Below are positions 44,811-53,427 of a stretch of DNA of 64,000 nucleotides, piece after piece (the first letter of the stretch is position 1; each line of letters starts with the position of its first letter). The DNA is taken from assembly GCF_000373805.1 (NCBI RefSeq), contig NZ_KB892438.1:1-64000 (forward strand). The letters are read 5' to 3'. Source of the DNA: Corynebacterium pilosum DSM 20521 = CIP 103422. Lineage in GTDB: Bacteria; Actinomycetota; Actinomycetes; Mycobacteriales; Mycobacteriaceae. The notes beneath the pieces are model-generated. The model saw only the letters and a list, made by a program, of their open reading frames with translations, was not told the origin of the DNA and searched no databases. A program made the position numbers and the translations under genes.

Positions 44811-46685
44811 TCACACCCCACACACGCCGGGCACGACCTTGTCTTTCGGGTCTTTTGTACTTGCCTGCCTCAAAGCGTCCATGACAGCATCGGTGTACGC
44901 GTATGTCCCCTCCACCGAGGGGTGGATGAAGTCATCGCGCAAGAGCACAGGATTATCCCTCACCGCGTGGCACCAGTCGGCCACGTACACATTGGGGTAC
45001 TTCGCCGCTCGATCAAGTACCTCGGCTTCCGCTTCGGGCATGTACCAGCGATCACCATAAGGCAACACGATCACCACTGTGCGGTCCTCCCCCAAGGTCT
45101 GGATGATCGAATCCAACAGCTGCTCATCACCCGCACCATTCGACGCACCGTTGGTGCCGAAGCCCAGCACAATATTCTCGCGCAGCATCCCCTGCGCCTC
45201 ATAGGTGGCGATCAAACCTGGCACCGATTCGTAGTGGCGCGACACCGCACCGTCGACATAAATGCCCGGCAAGCGTTCGTACATCGCAGTTGATGCGGCC
45301 AGCATCACCGAGTCACCGATCGCCAGGATCTCCGTGCCTTCAGGCACAGTCGGTTCCACGGACGCTGGCGCCTCCGAATGCTGCGTAGCCGTGGTCTTCT
45401 TCGCCTGAACCAGCGCCTCTTGTTGGGCACGCTTTTGCTCTTCCTCACGCGCGGCGAGTTCATACTCCATCTCCGTCATCTGCGGCGCATAGACCAACCC
45501 GCCGATGGTGGCCAGCACAGCGGCAATGGACACAGCAGAGGTGGACAGCATTCGCGCCGGTGAGGAGTTCTTTTCGACGATCGACCCCACCACCGACGCA
45601 TAACCGCGACGCCGGAAGGGGTCCTCCACCAATCGCACGGAAACTTCCGACAAAATCCACGAGACCACTAGGGCTACCCACGCGGCAGCCTGCGTATCTC
45701 CCATGATCTCGCGGCAGAACACGATCACCGGCCAGTGCCAGAGATACAGGCTGAACGACAGCCTGCCCAGGTGGCGCAGGACCCACAGGCTAAACAGTGG
45801 CGCCAGCACGCGGTTGCCCTTAATCACCCCGTGCATCACCACAGCGGTGAGCGCAGAGGCAAGGAAGAGGCCCCCGTTATAGGTTTCGGGTGCTTCGTCG
45901 GAAAGCGTGGCCTTGAGCAGCAGCACACCGACCAGGGCCGCGACCTCGAGTGTGCCGGTCAGCCCGCGCAGACGAGTGCGCTCCCGCCACACCACATCTG
46001 AATGGCGGTGGCCCTGCATCCAGATCGCCATCCCGGCGCCAATCAGAAGCCCGAAGGCGTGCGTGTCGGTGCCGTAGTACACGCGCGACGGGTCATCGCC
46101 GGGGACGTAGAGCTGAATCATCCACCACAGCGACAGGCCAGCCAGCGCAAAGCACACCAGGGCGATCCAGCGCAGCCGGTACACGCCCCACAGCGCCAGT
46201 AGCGCGATGACGATGACCGGCCAGAAGATATAGAACTGTTCCTCGATGGACAGGGACCAGTAGTGGGCGAAGACTTCCGTGTCGGCGAAGTAGGACTGGC
46301 TGGCGGCGATCTGTCCCCAGTTATTCACGAAGAACAAGGTGGTCAAAAACTGCCTAGCTAGGTCCACGGTGGCATCGCCGCGCACGATGGCTGCCACGAT
46401 GGTGCAGATCATGAGCACGAACACGGCCGCCGGCACGATGCGCCTGAAGCGCTTGAGCCAGAAATACTTCAGATCAATGCGCCCGGTAGCGGTCTTCTCG
46501 CGGATCAGCAGCGAGGTGATCAGGAAACCGGACAACACGAAGAAGATGTCAACGCCCAGGTAGCCGCCCGGCAGCACCGCCCCGAAGAGGTGATAAATGA
46601 CCACTGCTGTTACCGCCAGGCCTCGGACGCCGTCCAAGCCGGGGACACGTGGGATGGAACGCTTCGCAGCGGTCAGGGTACTCAT
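44811..46685 (-). CDS. OafA/YrhL-type acyltransferase with C-terminal SGNH domain
   Basis: 624 residues. Acyltransferase-3 domain (about 12-370) with ten or more helices, starting PGLDGVRGLAVTAVVIYHLF and including the YWSLSIEEQFYIFWP motif and LYLWHWPVIVF. After another helix and a charged linker comes a SGNH-like hydrolase domain (about 450-620): block I ILAIGDSVML, and the catalytic DDFIHPSVEG. Such proteins O-acylate cell-wall sugars or lipids. ATG 46685 gives the canonical N-terminus but has no clear ribosome site. A second family member begins at 63762. Confidence 0.9.
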   Translation of the reverse strand: MSTLTAAKRSIPRVPGLDGVRGLAVTAVVIYHLFGAVLPGGYLGVDIFFVLSGFLITSLLIREKTATGRIDLKYFWLKRFRRIVPAAVFVLMICTIVAAIVRGDATVDLARQFLTTLFFVNNWGQIAASQSYFADTEVFAHYWSLSIEEQFYIFWPVIVIALLALWGVYRLRWIALVCFALAGLSLWWMIQLYVPGDDPSRVYYGTDTHAFGLLIGAGMAIWMQGHRHSDVVWRERTRLRGLTGTLEVAALVGVLLLKATLSDEAPETYNGGLFLASALTAVVMHGVIKGNRVLAPLFSLWVLRHLGRLSFSLYLWHWPVIVFCREIMGDTQAAAWVALVVSWILSEVSVRLVEDPFRRRGYASVVGSIVEKNSSPARMLSTSAVSIAAVLATIGGLVYAPQMTEMEYELAAREEEQKRAQQEALVQAKKTTATQHSEAPASVEPTVPEGTEILAIGDSVMLAASTAMYERLPGIYVDGAVSRHYESVPGLIATYEAQGMLRENIVLGFGTNGASNGAGDEQLLDSIIQTLGEDRTVVIVLPYGDRWYMPEAEAEVLDRAAKYPNVYVADWCHAVRDNPVLLRDDFIHPSVEGTYAYTDAVMDALRQASTKDPKDKVVPGVCGV

Positions 46686-46780
46686 GAGGTCGCGCAGACT
46701 TTCGCCGAAGAAACTTAGTTGACACAAAGAGTGTGCCTGCGCAATGAAGGAAAACCAAACCGAATGTCCAACTGGCGGGG

Positions 46781-46786
46781 TAATCT
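46781..46786 (+). promoter_or_regulatory. Candidate -10 box of leaderless amidase transcript
   Basis: TAATCT, 6 nt before the amidase ATG at 46793. No ribosome site lies between. Confidence 0.55.
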
Positions 46787-46792
46787 TTTAGA

Positions 46793-47875
46793 ATGCCTCA
46801 TCCCGCACTCACCTTTCTGGACAGCACCGCCACACCAACAACCACCGGCAGGCTGGCCGGCTGGATGATGCCGGCCAAAGACTTAAGCGACGTCGCCGGC
46901 ATGCCCACCACCCTCGGCGCACCCCACCGCCGCTATATCGCCGAGCACACGGACCCGTTTCTGCAAGCGCTTATCGACGAAGGCCTGACCATCACCGGTA
47001 AGTCTGTCACTTCGGAGCTAGGTGCCACGATCTACTGCGAGCGCGAGGACACTCCTCTTCTGGAGTCTGCCGCTTACCCCGGATGCACACCTGGCGGGTC
47101 CTCTTCTGGTGCGGCGGTGGCGGTGGCTACTGGCATGTACCGGGCCGCCCACGGTTCCGATGCCGGCGGTTCCTTGCGCGTTCCCGCTGCCGCGAACGAT
47201 GTGGTGGGCTTCAAGCCCGCGGCCGACGGGTTTTCCGCCCAGGGTTTCATCACGCGTTCGGTGGCCGACCAGGCACTACTCCACAACCACGAGTTGGAGG
47301 AGGTCTCCGGGCTACGCATCGGGGTGCTCACCGATCCACTAGTCATCGACACGGACGTGTCTGCGGATCGTATCGCCGCAGTGATGACGGCCGCCGATCA
47401 ACTCGCAACGAGCAACGACGTGGTGCAGATCACCCCATATTCTGCAGCTGCAGAAACTTTCGCGCATTTCCGCAACCGCTTCTTCGCCCACTACGCCTCA
47501 CTTGACGACGAGACCGGCGGCTACCTCGGCTGGGTGCGTGACTTCGGCCGGACTATCACCCCAGCGCAGCTGCGTGAGGCGGAGCGGCACTTCTCCACGC
47601 TCGCCACGCGCCTGCGCCATGAGTGGGGCGTGGACTTTGTTCTTACTCCGACGGTGGCCTTCGATCCCCCACCGATCGGCTACTTCCCCGGCTTGGATCA
47701 CCCTGAGAATTTTGCGGCCCAGACGCGTTGGTCGCCGTGGTGCTCTCTGTTTAATGTGACTGGCGGCCCGGCAATAGCAATCGGCGCGGTCCACCTGGGA
47801 AGTCTCCAAGGTAGGACGCGCGCCGATGATAGAACGCTGCTTTCAGCCGCAGCGATCGTCGAAAAGCGACCTTAA
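46793..47875 (+). CDS. Amidase-signature family hydrolase
   Basis: 360 residues. The Ser-cisSer-Lys triad is readable: Lys70 in ITGKS, the cis-Ser in GGSSSG (103-106) and nucleophile Ser127 in SDAGGS. It is about 100 residues shorter than typical 450-500-residue amidases, mainly in the middle. The substrate is unknown; urea-type and aliphatic amides are both possible. Residues about 216-222 (YSAAAET) are encoded by a perfect 16-bp palindrome copy. The stop codon overlaps that of pyrH. A dispersed-motif copy lies just before the end. Confidence 0.85.
   Translation: MPHPALTFLDSTATPTTTGRLAGWMMPAKDLSDVAGMPTTLGAPHRRYIAEHTDPFLQALIDEGLTITGKSVTSELGATIYCEREDTPLLESAAYPGCTPGGSSSGAAVAVATGMYRAAHGSDAGGSLRVPAAANDVVGFKPAADGFSAQGFITRSVADQALLHNHELEEVSGLRIGVLTDPLVIDTDVSADRIAAVMTAADQLATSNDVVQITPYSAAAETFAHFRNRFFAHYASLDDETGGYLGWVRDFGRTITPAQLREAERHFSTLATRLRHEWGVDFVLTPTVAFDPPPIGYFPGLDHPENFAAQTRWSPWCSLFNVTGGPAIAIGAVHLGSLQGRTRADDRTLLSAAAIVEKRP
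47440..47455. repeat. Perfect 16-bp palindrome inside the amidase gene
   Basis: TTCTGCAGCTGCAGAA encodes SAAAE in the same frame as the copy in the hydrolase gene at 31504, with a preceding Tyr and following Thr in both. Shared frame and atypical Ala codons suggest selection on DNA or a common origin. Confidence 0.9.
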
Positions 47876-48600
47876 GCGACCAGGGTGCCGATTTGCTCGC
47901 CGCCGACCGCACGCTTGATGTTGCCGTGCTCGAGCAGGTTGAACACCAGGATTGGCATGTTGTTGTCCATGCACAGGGAGAAGGCGGTGGCGTCGGCGAC
48001 CTTCAGGCCCTTCTCGATGACCTCGCGCGGGGTGATCTCGGTGAAGAGTTCCGCGTCTGGGTTGGTTCGTGGGTCATCCGAGTAGACACCGTCGACGGCC
48101 TTGGCCATGAGCAGCACCTCGCACCCGATCTCTAGGGCACGCTGGGCTGCGGTGGTGTCGGTGGAGAAGTACGGCATACCCATGCCCGCGCCGAAGATGA
48201 CCACGCGGCCCTTCTCCAAGTGGCGGACAGCGCGCAGCGGCAGGTAGGGCTCGGCGATCTGCGCCATGTTGATGGCGGTCTGCACGCGGGTGTCGATGCC
48301 GCGCTGCTGCAGGAAGTCCTGGAGGGCCAGGCAGTTCATGACGGTGCCGAGCATGCCCATGTAGTCGGAGCGCGCCCGGTCCATGCCACGTTGCTGCAGC
48401 TCAGCGCCGCGGAAGAAGTTTCCGCCGCCGATCACCACGGCGATCTCTGCCCCGGTGGAGGCCACTTCGGCGATCTGCGCGGCGACATTCTCCACGACAT
48501 CCGGGTCGATGCCGACTTCTCCGCCGCCGAACATCTCACCACCCAGCTTGAGCATCACACGCTTGTAACCATGACGTTTGGGGGTTTCGGGGGCAGTCAC
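47872..48600 (-). CDS. pyrH: UMP kinase
   Basis: 242 residues, hexameric bacterial UMP kinase (UMP to UDP). [60 protein letters not shown] and [15 protein letters not shown] are all present. GTG 48600 is chosen because AAGGAG lies 9 nt upstream; a TTG further up would put the ribosome site inside the gene. It follows tsf in the same direction. A tsf terminator lies between. Confidence 0.95.
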   Translation of the reverse strand: MTAPETPKRHGYKRVMLKLGGEMFGGGEVGIDPDVVENVAAQIAEVASTGAEIAVVIGGGNFFRGAELQQRGMDRARSDYMGMLGTVMNCLALQDFLQQRGIDTRVQTAINMAQIAEPYLPLRAVRHLEKGRVVIFGAGMGMPYFSTDTTAAQRALEIGCEVLLMAKAVDGVYSDDPRTNPDAELFTEITPREVIEKGLKVADATAFSLCMDNNMPILVFNLLEHGNIKRAVGGEQIGTLVA

Positions 48601-48680
48601 TGCTGTTGGCTCCTTATAGGTGGTGGGCAAAACTGTCCCATATCCTACCCTTTCGGCTCCTGGGAAGAGAAAACGCAGGA

Positions 48681-48718
48681 ACCCCCCTAGCGCCTACCTG
48701 CGTAGGTACTAGGGGGTT
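48681..48718 (-). terminator. Terminator of tsf
   Basis: On the minus strand, ACCCCCTAGT pairs with CTAGGGGGGT around a loop containing CTACGCAGGTAG, with TTCC and then a TTTT stretch about 12 nt later. The long stem supports a terminator, though the T-run is displaced. Confidence 0.65.
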
Positions 48719-48731
48719 CGGGTGGGAAGGC

Positions 48732-49559
48732 TTACTGCTGGCCAACCTCGAAGCGAGCGAACTGGGTGATCTCTACACCGTTCTCCTCGCAGAACTGCTT
48801 GGTGGTCTTCTTGGAGTCTGCCAGTGCTGGCTGCTCCAGCAGGACGATGTCCTTGAAGAATGCGCCAACGCGGCCTTCGACGATCTTGTCGATGGCAGCC
48901 TCAGGCTTGCCCTCGTTGCGGGTAATCTCTTCCTGAACTGCGCGCTCCTTCTCAACGGTCTCCGCTGGGACGTCCTCGCGGGTCAGGTAGCGTGCCTTCA
49001 TTGCAGCGATCTGCAGAGCAACCTGGTGCGCGGCCTCATCGGCCTTATCGCCCTCGCCGGAGTAAGCGATCAGTACGCCGACTGCTGGTGGCAGGTCAGC
49101 GGAGCGCTGGTGCAGGTACTCGTGGGTCTTCTCACCCTTGACGGTGACTGCGCGACGCAGTTCCAGCTTCTCACCGATCTTTGCGGAGAGCTCCTGCAGA
49201 ACCTCGTGTGCGGTCTTGCCGTCCACGTCTGCGTTTGCCAGCTCTTCCTGGGAGTTTGCGTTGACTGCTGCTGCAGCGTCGGCGATCTTTGCTGCGAGGT
49301 CCTTGAACTCCTGGTTCTTCGCCACGAAGTCGGTCTCTGCGTTGACCTCGATCATGGTGTTGCCGGAGACAGCAACCAGGCCCTCAAGAGCGTTGCGCTC
49401 TGCGCGCTTGCCCACGTCCTTTGCACCCTGAACGCGCAGGATTTCGACGGCCTTGTCGAAGTCGCCACCGGACTCTTCCAGTGCCTTCTTGCAGTCCATC
49501 ATGCCGGAGCCGGTCATCTCGCGGAGCTTCTTAACATCAGCAGCGGTGTAGTTCGCCAT
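48732..49559 (-). CDS. tsf: Elongation factor Ts
   Basis: 275 residues, nucleotide-exchange factor of EF-Tu. N-terminal UBA-like [28 protein letters not shown] contact motif ([10 protein letters not shown], about 80) and two dimerisation/core subdomains. No dispersed-motif or palindrome copy lies in this highly expressed gene. It is the second gene of the rpsB-tsf pair, after a 188-bp gap in which no gene is seen. Confidence 0.96.
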   Translation of the reverse strand: MANYTAADVKKLREMTGSGMMDCKKALEESGGDFDKAVEILRVQGAKDVGKRAERNALEGLVAVSGNTMIEVNAETDFVAKNQEFKDLAAKIADAAAAVNANSQEELANADVDGKTAHEVLQELSAKIGEKLELRRAVTVKGEKTHEYLHQRSADLPPAVGVLIAYSGEGDKADEAAHQVALQIAAMKARYLTREDVPAETVEKERAVQEEITRNEGKPEAAIDKIVEGRVGAFFKDIVLLEQPALADSKKTTKQFCEENGVEITQFARFEVGQQ

Positions 49560-49747
49560 AGTGGGCGATCCTCCTCGTTAATTCGTGATCAGTGTCAGTT
49601 GTTGATCTTGTAGAAAGATTAGTCGACTACCAGTGCACTGGCATGTCGAAACGACGACACCCCCGGCATACCGCGCGTGCGCCCTGATTGAAGTGATCGG
49701 ACGTCGTGCAGGACACAAGGGGTGACTATCGTGCGTGAAGCGCGGGC

Positions 49748-50581
49748 TTATGCCTCGGTCTTCTCCTCAGCCTTGTCTTCCGACTCAGCCTGGGCTGGGG
49801 CCTCAGATGCCTCTGCTGCTGCAGTTGCGTCGTTCGCGGCCTTCTCCTCGGTGTCACCAGCCTGCTCGCGTGCAGCTGCCAGCTGGCGCTCTTCGCGTGC
49901 CTGCTTACCAGCGACGACAGCCTCGCCGATGATGTGGGTGAGGACCTTGACGGAACGGATTGCGTCGTCGTTGCCTGGGATCGGGAAGTCCACAACGTCT
50001 GGGTCACAGTTGGTGTCCAGGATTGCGACAACAGGGATACGCAGCTTCTCTGCCTCAGAGACAGCGATGTGCTCCTTGTTGGTGTCCACGATCCACAGTG
50101 CGGAAGGCACCTTGGTCATCTCAGAGATGCCGCCCAGGACGCGCTCGAGCTTGTTGCGCTCGCGAGTCAGCATCAGGACTTCCTTCTTGCCGCGGCCTGC
50201 GTAGCCGTCCTCGGCTGCGTCCATGGCCTGCAGTTCCTTCATGCGGCGCAGACGCTTGGACACGGTCTGGAAGTTGGTCAGCATGCCGCCGAGCCAGCGG
50301 TGGTTGACATATGGCATACCAACGCGGTCTGCCTCTTCCTGTACCGCTTCCTGTGCCTGCTTCTTGGTGCCGACGAACAGGATGGTGCCGCCGTGTGCGA
50401 CGGTCTCCTTGACGAATTCGAATGCTTCGTCGATGTAGGTCAGCGTCTGCTGCAGGTCGATGATGTAGATGCCGTTACGGTCGGTGAAGATGAAGCGACG
50501 CATCTTCGGGTTCCAGCGACGGGTCTGGTGGCCAAAGTGCACACCAGCGTCGAGGAGTTCGCGCATGGTTACAACTGCCAT
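49748..50581 (-). CDS. rpsB: 30S ribosomal protein S2
   Basis: 277 residues. Opens [20 protein letters not shown] and shows the S2 signatures [22 protein letters not shown] and [20 protein letters not shown]. The last 40 residues are an Ala/Glu-rich extension typical of actinobacteria. GAAGGAGAG precedes the ATG, and a GC hairpin lies in the leader. Confidence 0.97.
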   Translation of the reverse strand: MAVVTMRELLDAGVHFGHQTRRWNPKMRRFIFTDRNGIYIIDLQQTLTYIDEAFEFVKETVAHGGTILFVGTKKQAQEAVQEEADRVGMPYVNHRWLGGMLTNFQTVSKRLRRMKELQAMDAAEDGYAGRGKKEVLMLTRERNKLERVLGGISEMTKVPSALWIVDTNKEHIAVSEAEKLRIPVVAILDTNCDPDVVDFPIPGNDDAIRSVKVLTHIIGEAVVAGKQAREERQLAAAREQAGDTEEKAANDATAAAEASEAPAQAESEDKAEEKTEA

Positions 50582-50626
50582 GGGAAGCTCTCCTTCGGAG
50601 TAAAATCAGTTCGGTTAATGTCATGT

Positions 50627-50647
50627 GCGCGGGTTTTTGTCCCGCGC
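50627..50647 (-). promoter_or_regulatory. Hairpin in the rpsB leader
   Basis: A perfect 7-bp stem GCGCGGG / CCCGCGC with an ACAAAAA loop, about 46 nt before the rpsB start. It lies within the probable 5' leader and could be a binding site for autoregulation by S2, as known in other bacteria; that is inference. Confidence 0.45.
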
Positions 50648-50777
50648 CCTAGCGACGAGCCACTCCGACACCCAGAAAACCCTGGGACCGTTGTTGGAGG
50701 TGGCGCCACAAAAATCGTGGTCGTTCGCCGCGCGTAGTCAGCCTGGCCAGAAGGTTCTGGACACACTGCTGTCGCTT

Positions 50778-50806
50778 AGTGTAAACCCTCTTGACGCTTT
50801 CGCCAA
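50778..50806 (-). promoter_or_regulatory. Probable rpsB promoter
   Basis: -35 TTGGCG (50801-50806), a 17-bp spacer, and -10 TACACT (50778-50783) on the minus strand. It would give a leader of about 190 nt that includes the hairpin. Two DnaA boxes lie directly upstream. Confidence 0.5.
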
Positions 50807-50821
50807 ACGCACGCGGCTCCT

Positions 50822-50848
50822 TTATCCACAGGCACCTAGTTATCCACA
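50822..50848 (+). other. Two DnaA boxes in tandem
   Basis: Perfect TTATCCACA at 50822-50830 and 50840-50848, 18 bp apart, same orientation, directly upstream of the rpsB promoter. They match the DnaA consensus and may let DnaA act on rpsB or titrate DnaA. The origin itself is not here, since dnaA and dnaN are absent. Confidence 0.75.
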
Positions 50849-50900
50849 GGTTTTCGCCAGCGCCTCTGCACGGTCCCTCGCTTCCTGCCACGATCAGGCT

Positions 50901-51401
50901 ATGAATCTCACGCGATCGTCGTTAAGCGCACTCCTGCTCTGTGCCCTGCTCTCCCCTGCCCTTGCCTGGGCTTATGTCGACCCGACGACGGGGGCACCGT
51001 CCGCCACGCGCGTGCTGCGTGGCCCGGATATCCCGGAGCAGAATTGGTTACCCGGCCACCGCGGCGTCGACTTGGCGCTGGGTATCGGCGATGATGTGCT
51101 TGCCGCCGAGGACGGCACCGTCGCTTTCGCTGGGATGGTCGCGGGCACGCCTGTGATCTCGATTGATCATGACGACGGGATCCGCACCACCTATCAGCCC
51201 GTGCATGCGCTTGTCGACGAGGGCGAGCGCGTTACATCAGGCACCGTGATCGGGCGGCTGGGCCATCCCACCGACGGCTACCCCGGCCTGCACTGGGGCG
51301 CGCTGATCGCCAAGGACACGTATATCAATCCGCTGTCGCTTCTCGACGATCCCATGATCCGCCTCAAGCCCGTGGATGCGCCCGCGCGTAGACCTCTTTA
51401 A
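50901..51401 (+). CDS. Exported M23-family (LytM) peptidoglycan-binding or peptidase protein
   Basis: 166 residues. Signal peptide MNLTRSSLSALLLCALLSP with cleavage near WAYV. The M23 domain has HRGVDLALGIGDDVLAAEDG (first His/Asp pair, about 51-55), a VISIDHDDGIRTTYQPV strand, VTSGTVIGRLG and GLHWGALIAKD. The usual HxH zinc end (HLHFEVR) reads LHWGAL, retaining one His. It may be a degenerate or atypical peptidase. It converges on xerC with a 38-bp overlap. Confidence 0.85.
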   Translation: MNLTRSSLSALLLCALLSPALAWAYVDPTTGAPSATRVLRGPDIPEQNWLPGHRGVDLALGIGDDVLAAEDGTVAFAGMVAGTPVISIDHDDGIRTTYQPVHALVDEGERVTSGTVIGRLGHPTDGYPGLHWGALIAKDTYINPLSLLDDPMIRLKPVDAPARRPL

Positions 51402-52254
51402 GCCGCTGCGCCGACACGTGCGTGTAGATCTGGGTGGTCTGCAAGGAGGAGTGCCCCAAAAGTTCCTGCACCACGCGCAGGTCCGCGCCACCTTCCAGCA
51501 GGTGGGTGGCGGCGGAGTGGCGCAGTTCGTGCGGGGTAAGCTCGCTGACACCTGCCTGCTTCCCGGCGCGCTCGGCGACGCGGCGGACCTGGCGTTGGTC
51601 GATCCGCCCGCCACGCACCCCGACGAAGAGCGCCTCGGTGTCTCCTGCTAGTTCCTCGCGCCCGTGGTCGAGCCAGCTGCGGATCGCGGTGGCCGCTTCC
51701 GTGCCGAAGGGGACGACGCGTTGTTTGTTGCCCTTGCCCGTTACGCGGGCTTGCGCGCGGTTGAGGTCAATGTCATGCAGGTTCAGGCCGGTCAGTTCGG
51801 CGACGCGCATGCCGGTGGCGTAGAGCAGCTCAAGCATGGCGTGGTCGCGCAGGCTCTCTGGGGTCTCGCCTTCGGGCGAGGTGACGATCTCGTCGGCACG
51901 CTCCGGGTTGACAACCGTGGGCAGGTGGCGGTTGATTTTTGGCGTGACCAGGCGTGCGGCCACATCGGAGTTGAGGTGGCCGTGGTTGTAGGCCCAGGTG
52001 GAAAAGGCGCGCACGGCGGCGGTGCGCCGGGCCAGGGTGGTGCGCGCCAAGCCGTTGCGGACGGCGTCGGCAAGCCAGGACCGCAACGTCACGATGGAGA
52101 AGGCGCGGAAGGTGGGCGCAAACTCGGTGAGCGTGGCCAAGTCGGAGGTGTACCCGGCCACGGTGGCTTCGCTGCGGCCTTGGACATACCTGAGGTGGTC
52201 GGCGAAGTCCTCGATCGCCGCTCCGACTTGGGTTACTTCACTTGCGTCACTCAC
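51364..52254 (-). CDS. xerC: Tyrosine recombinase XerC
   Basis: 296 residues. SAM-like N-terminal core-binding domain (about 10-95), catalytic domain with the full set Arg150, Lys174, His242, Arg245, His268 and nucleophile Tyr277. With XerD it resolves chromosome dimers at dif. Its place between rpsB and dprA is standard for actinobacteria, so it is the housekeeping recombinase, not a phage integrase. Confidence 0.93.
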   Translation of the reverse strand: MSDASEVTQVGAAIEDFADHLRYVQGRSEATVAGYTSDLATLTEFAPTFRAFSIVTLRSWLADAVRNGLARTTLARRTAAVRAFSTWAYNHGHLNSDVAARLVTPKINRHLPTVVNPERADEIVTSPEGETPESLRDHAMLELLYATGMRVAELTGLNLHDIDLNRAQARVTGKGNKQRVVPFGTEAATAIRSWLDHGREELAGDTEALFVGVRGGRIDQRQVRRVAERAGKQAGVSELTPHELRHSAATHLLEGGADLRVVQELLGHSSLQTTQIYTHVSAQRLKEVYARAHPRA

Positions 52255-52263
52255 GCCTCATTA

Positions 52264-53427
52264 CTATACCCGCGCCCACGCATTCCCCTCGCGGACCACC
52301 ACCCCACGCTTGGCTAGGTCCACCAGCAGGTGCACCGTCAGCCCGATCGGCATATTTGCCAGACTCGCGATCTCTTCGGCGGTATGGCGCTGCTCCCCCG
52401 GTTTCGCCATCGCGTCGAAGACCCGCAGCTCATTGCGCGACAACTGCTGGATCGGCGAGGGCGCGAACTCGAATTCCATCTGCTGGTCCACATCCACCTC
52501 GCCCACCTTCGACAGGTGCGCGTGCACCTCCCGGATATCCGCGATCGCGGTAACGCCAGGGTCCCGCAGGCGGGCGTTGCAGCCCATTGAGTTGGCATCA
52601 TTGATCGGTCCGGGAACCACCATGGCCAAGCGCCCGAACGTGCCCGCCCGCGTCAAAGTGTTCAACGCACCAGAGCGAAAGCCCGCCTGTGTCACCAGCG
52701 TGCCCTGCGCCATCGCCGCAACCAGCCGGTTGCGCTCCAGGAAGCGGTAGCGCTGCGCATGCGAGCCCGGATAGTACTCGGCCACCAGAGTTCCGCCGGC
52801 CTCCACCACCCGCTCAAACATGGGGATATTGGACTGCGGGTACCACCAGCCCGGCCCGCTGGCCATCACGACCATCGTGCTCCCGCCCAGCTCCAGGGCC
52901 GTCTCATGCGCCACTGTGTCCACGCCCAACGCCCCACCGGAAATGATGGTGTACTGGTTGGCCACCATGTGGGTCGCCACAGCTTTCGTGACATCAGTGC
53001 CGTACGTCGTGGCCGTGCGCGTGCCGACGATCGCCACCGACCTGGCGGACAAACGGGATAGGTCCGTTTCACCACGCACCCACAGCCCATGCGGCGCAGT
53101 CAACTCACCAATGGAGGTCTTCTGGTTCACCGCACTGCTTTCCGCCGCCGCGTTAAACGCGGTAGAAAACTCGGCGGCTGGCCACCGCGGGTCCCCAGGA
53201 TGAATCAGTTCGAACCCGTAACGGTCTGCGTGCTCCAGCATCTGGTGCGGGTTCGCCGACGCCCGGGCGGCCGTCTCGTCGTACAGCGGACCGATCCACC
53301 CCTCGCGATTTTTCACCGCCGCAGCGATCTCTGGCGCGCTGTGGCCCGCCCGCAACAACTGCTGCAGGTGCTGCGAAGGCCCATCCAGCACAGCCTTTAG
53401 GTACGCCCATGCCATCAGGTCACTCAT
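52264..53427 (-). CDS. dprA: DNA-processing protein DprA/Smf
   Basis: 387 residues. Rossmann-like ssDNA-binding core (about 115-290) with SVAIVGTRTATTYG, SGGALGVDTVAHETAL, and RFLERNRLVAAMAQGTLVTQAG. A C-terminal winged helix (about 320-387) is present. DprA loads RecA on incoming DNA in competent bacteria, but is widely conserved in species without proven competence. The start overlaps the comM stop (ATGA). Confidence 0.93.
   Translation of the reverse strand: MSDLMAWAYLKAVLDGPSQHLQQLLRAGHSAPEIAAAVKNREGWIGPLYDETAARASANPHQMLEHADRYGFELIHPGDPRWPAAEFSTAFNAAAESSAVNQKTSIGELTAPHGLWVRGETDLSRLSARSVAIVGTRTATTYGTDVTKAVATHMVANQYTIISGGALGVDTVAHETALELGGSTMVVMASGPGWWYPQSNIPMFERVVEAGGTLVAEYYPGSHAQRYRFLERNRLVAAMAQGTLVTQAGFRSGALNTLTRAGTFGRLAMVVPGPINDANSMGCNARLRDPGVTAIADIREVHAHLSKVGEVDVDQQMEFEFAPSPIQQLSRNELRVFDAMAKPGEQRHTAEEIASLANMPIGLTVHLLVDLAKRGVVVREGNAWARV

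Noticed and set aside
50822-50848. Chromosomal replication origin
   Set aside because: Only two boxes, no AT-rich unwinding region and no dnaA/dnaN genes.
51364-52254. Phage or island integrase at the xerC locus
   Set aside because: Gene order rpsB-xerC-dprA-comM is the standard chromosomal one, and no att sites or phage genes are nearby.
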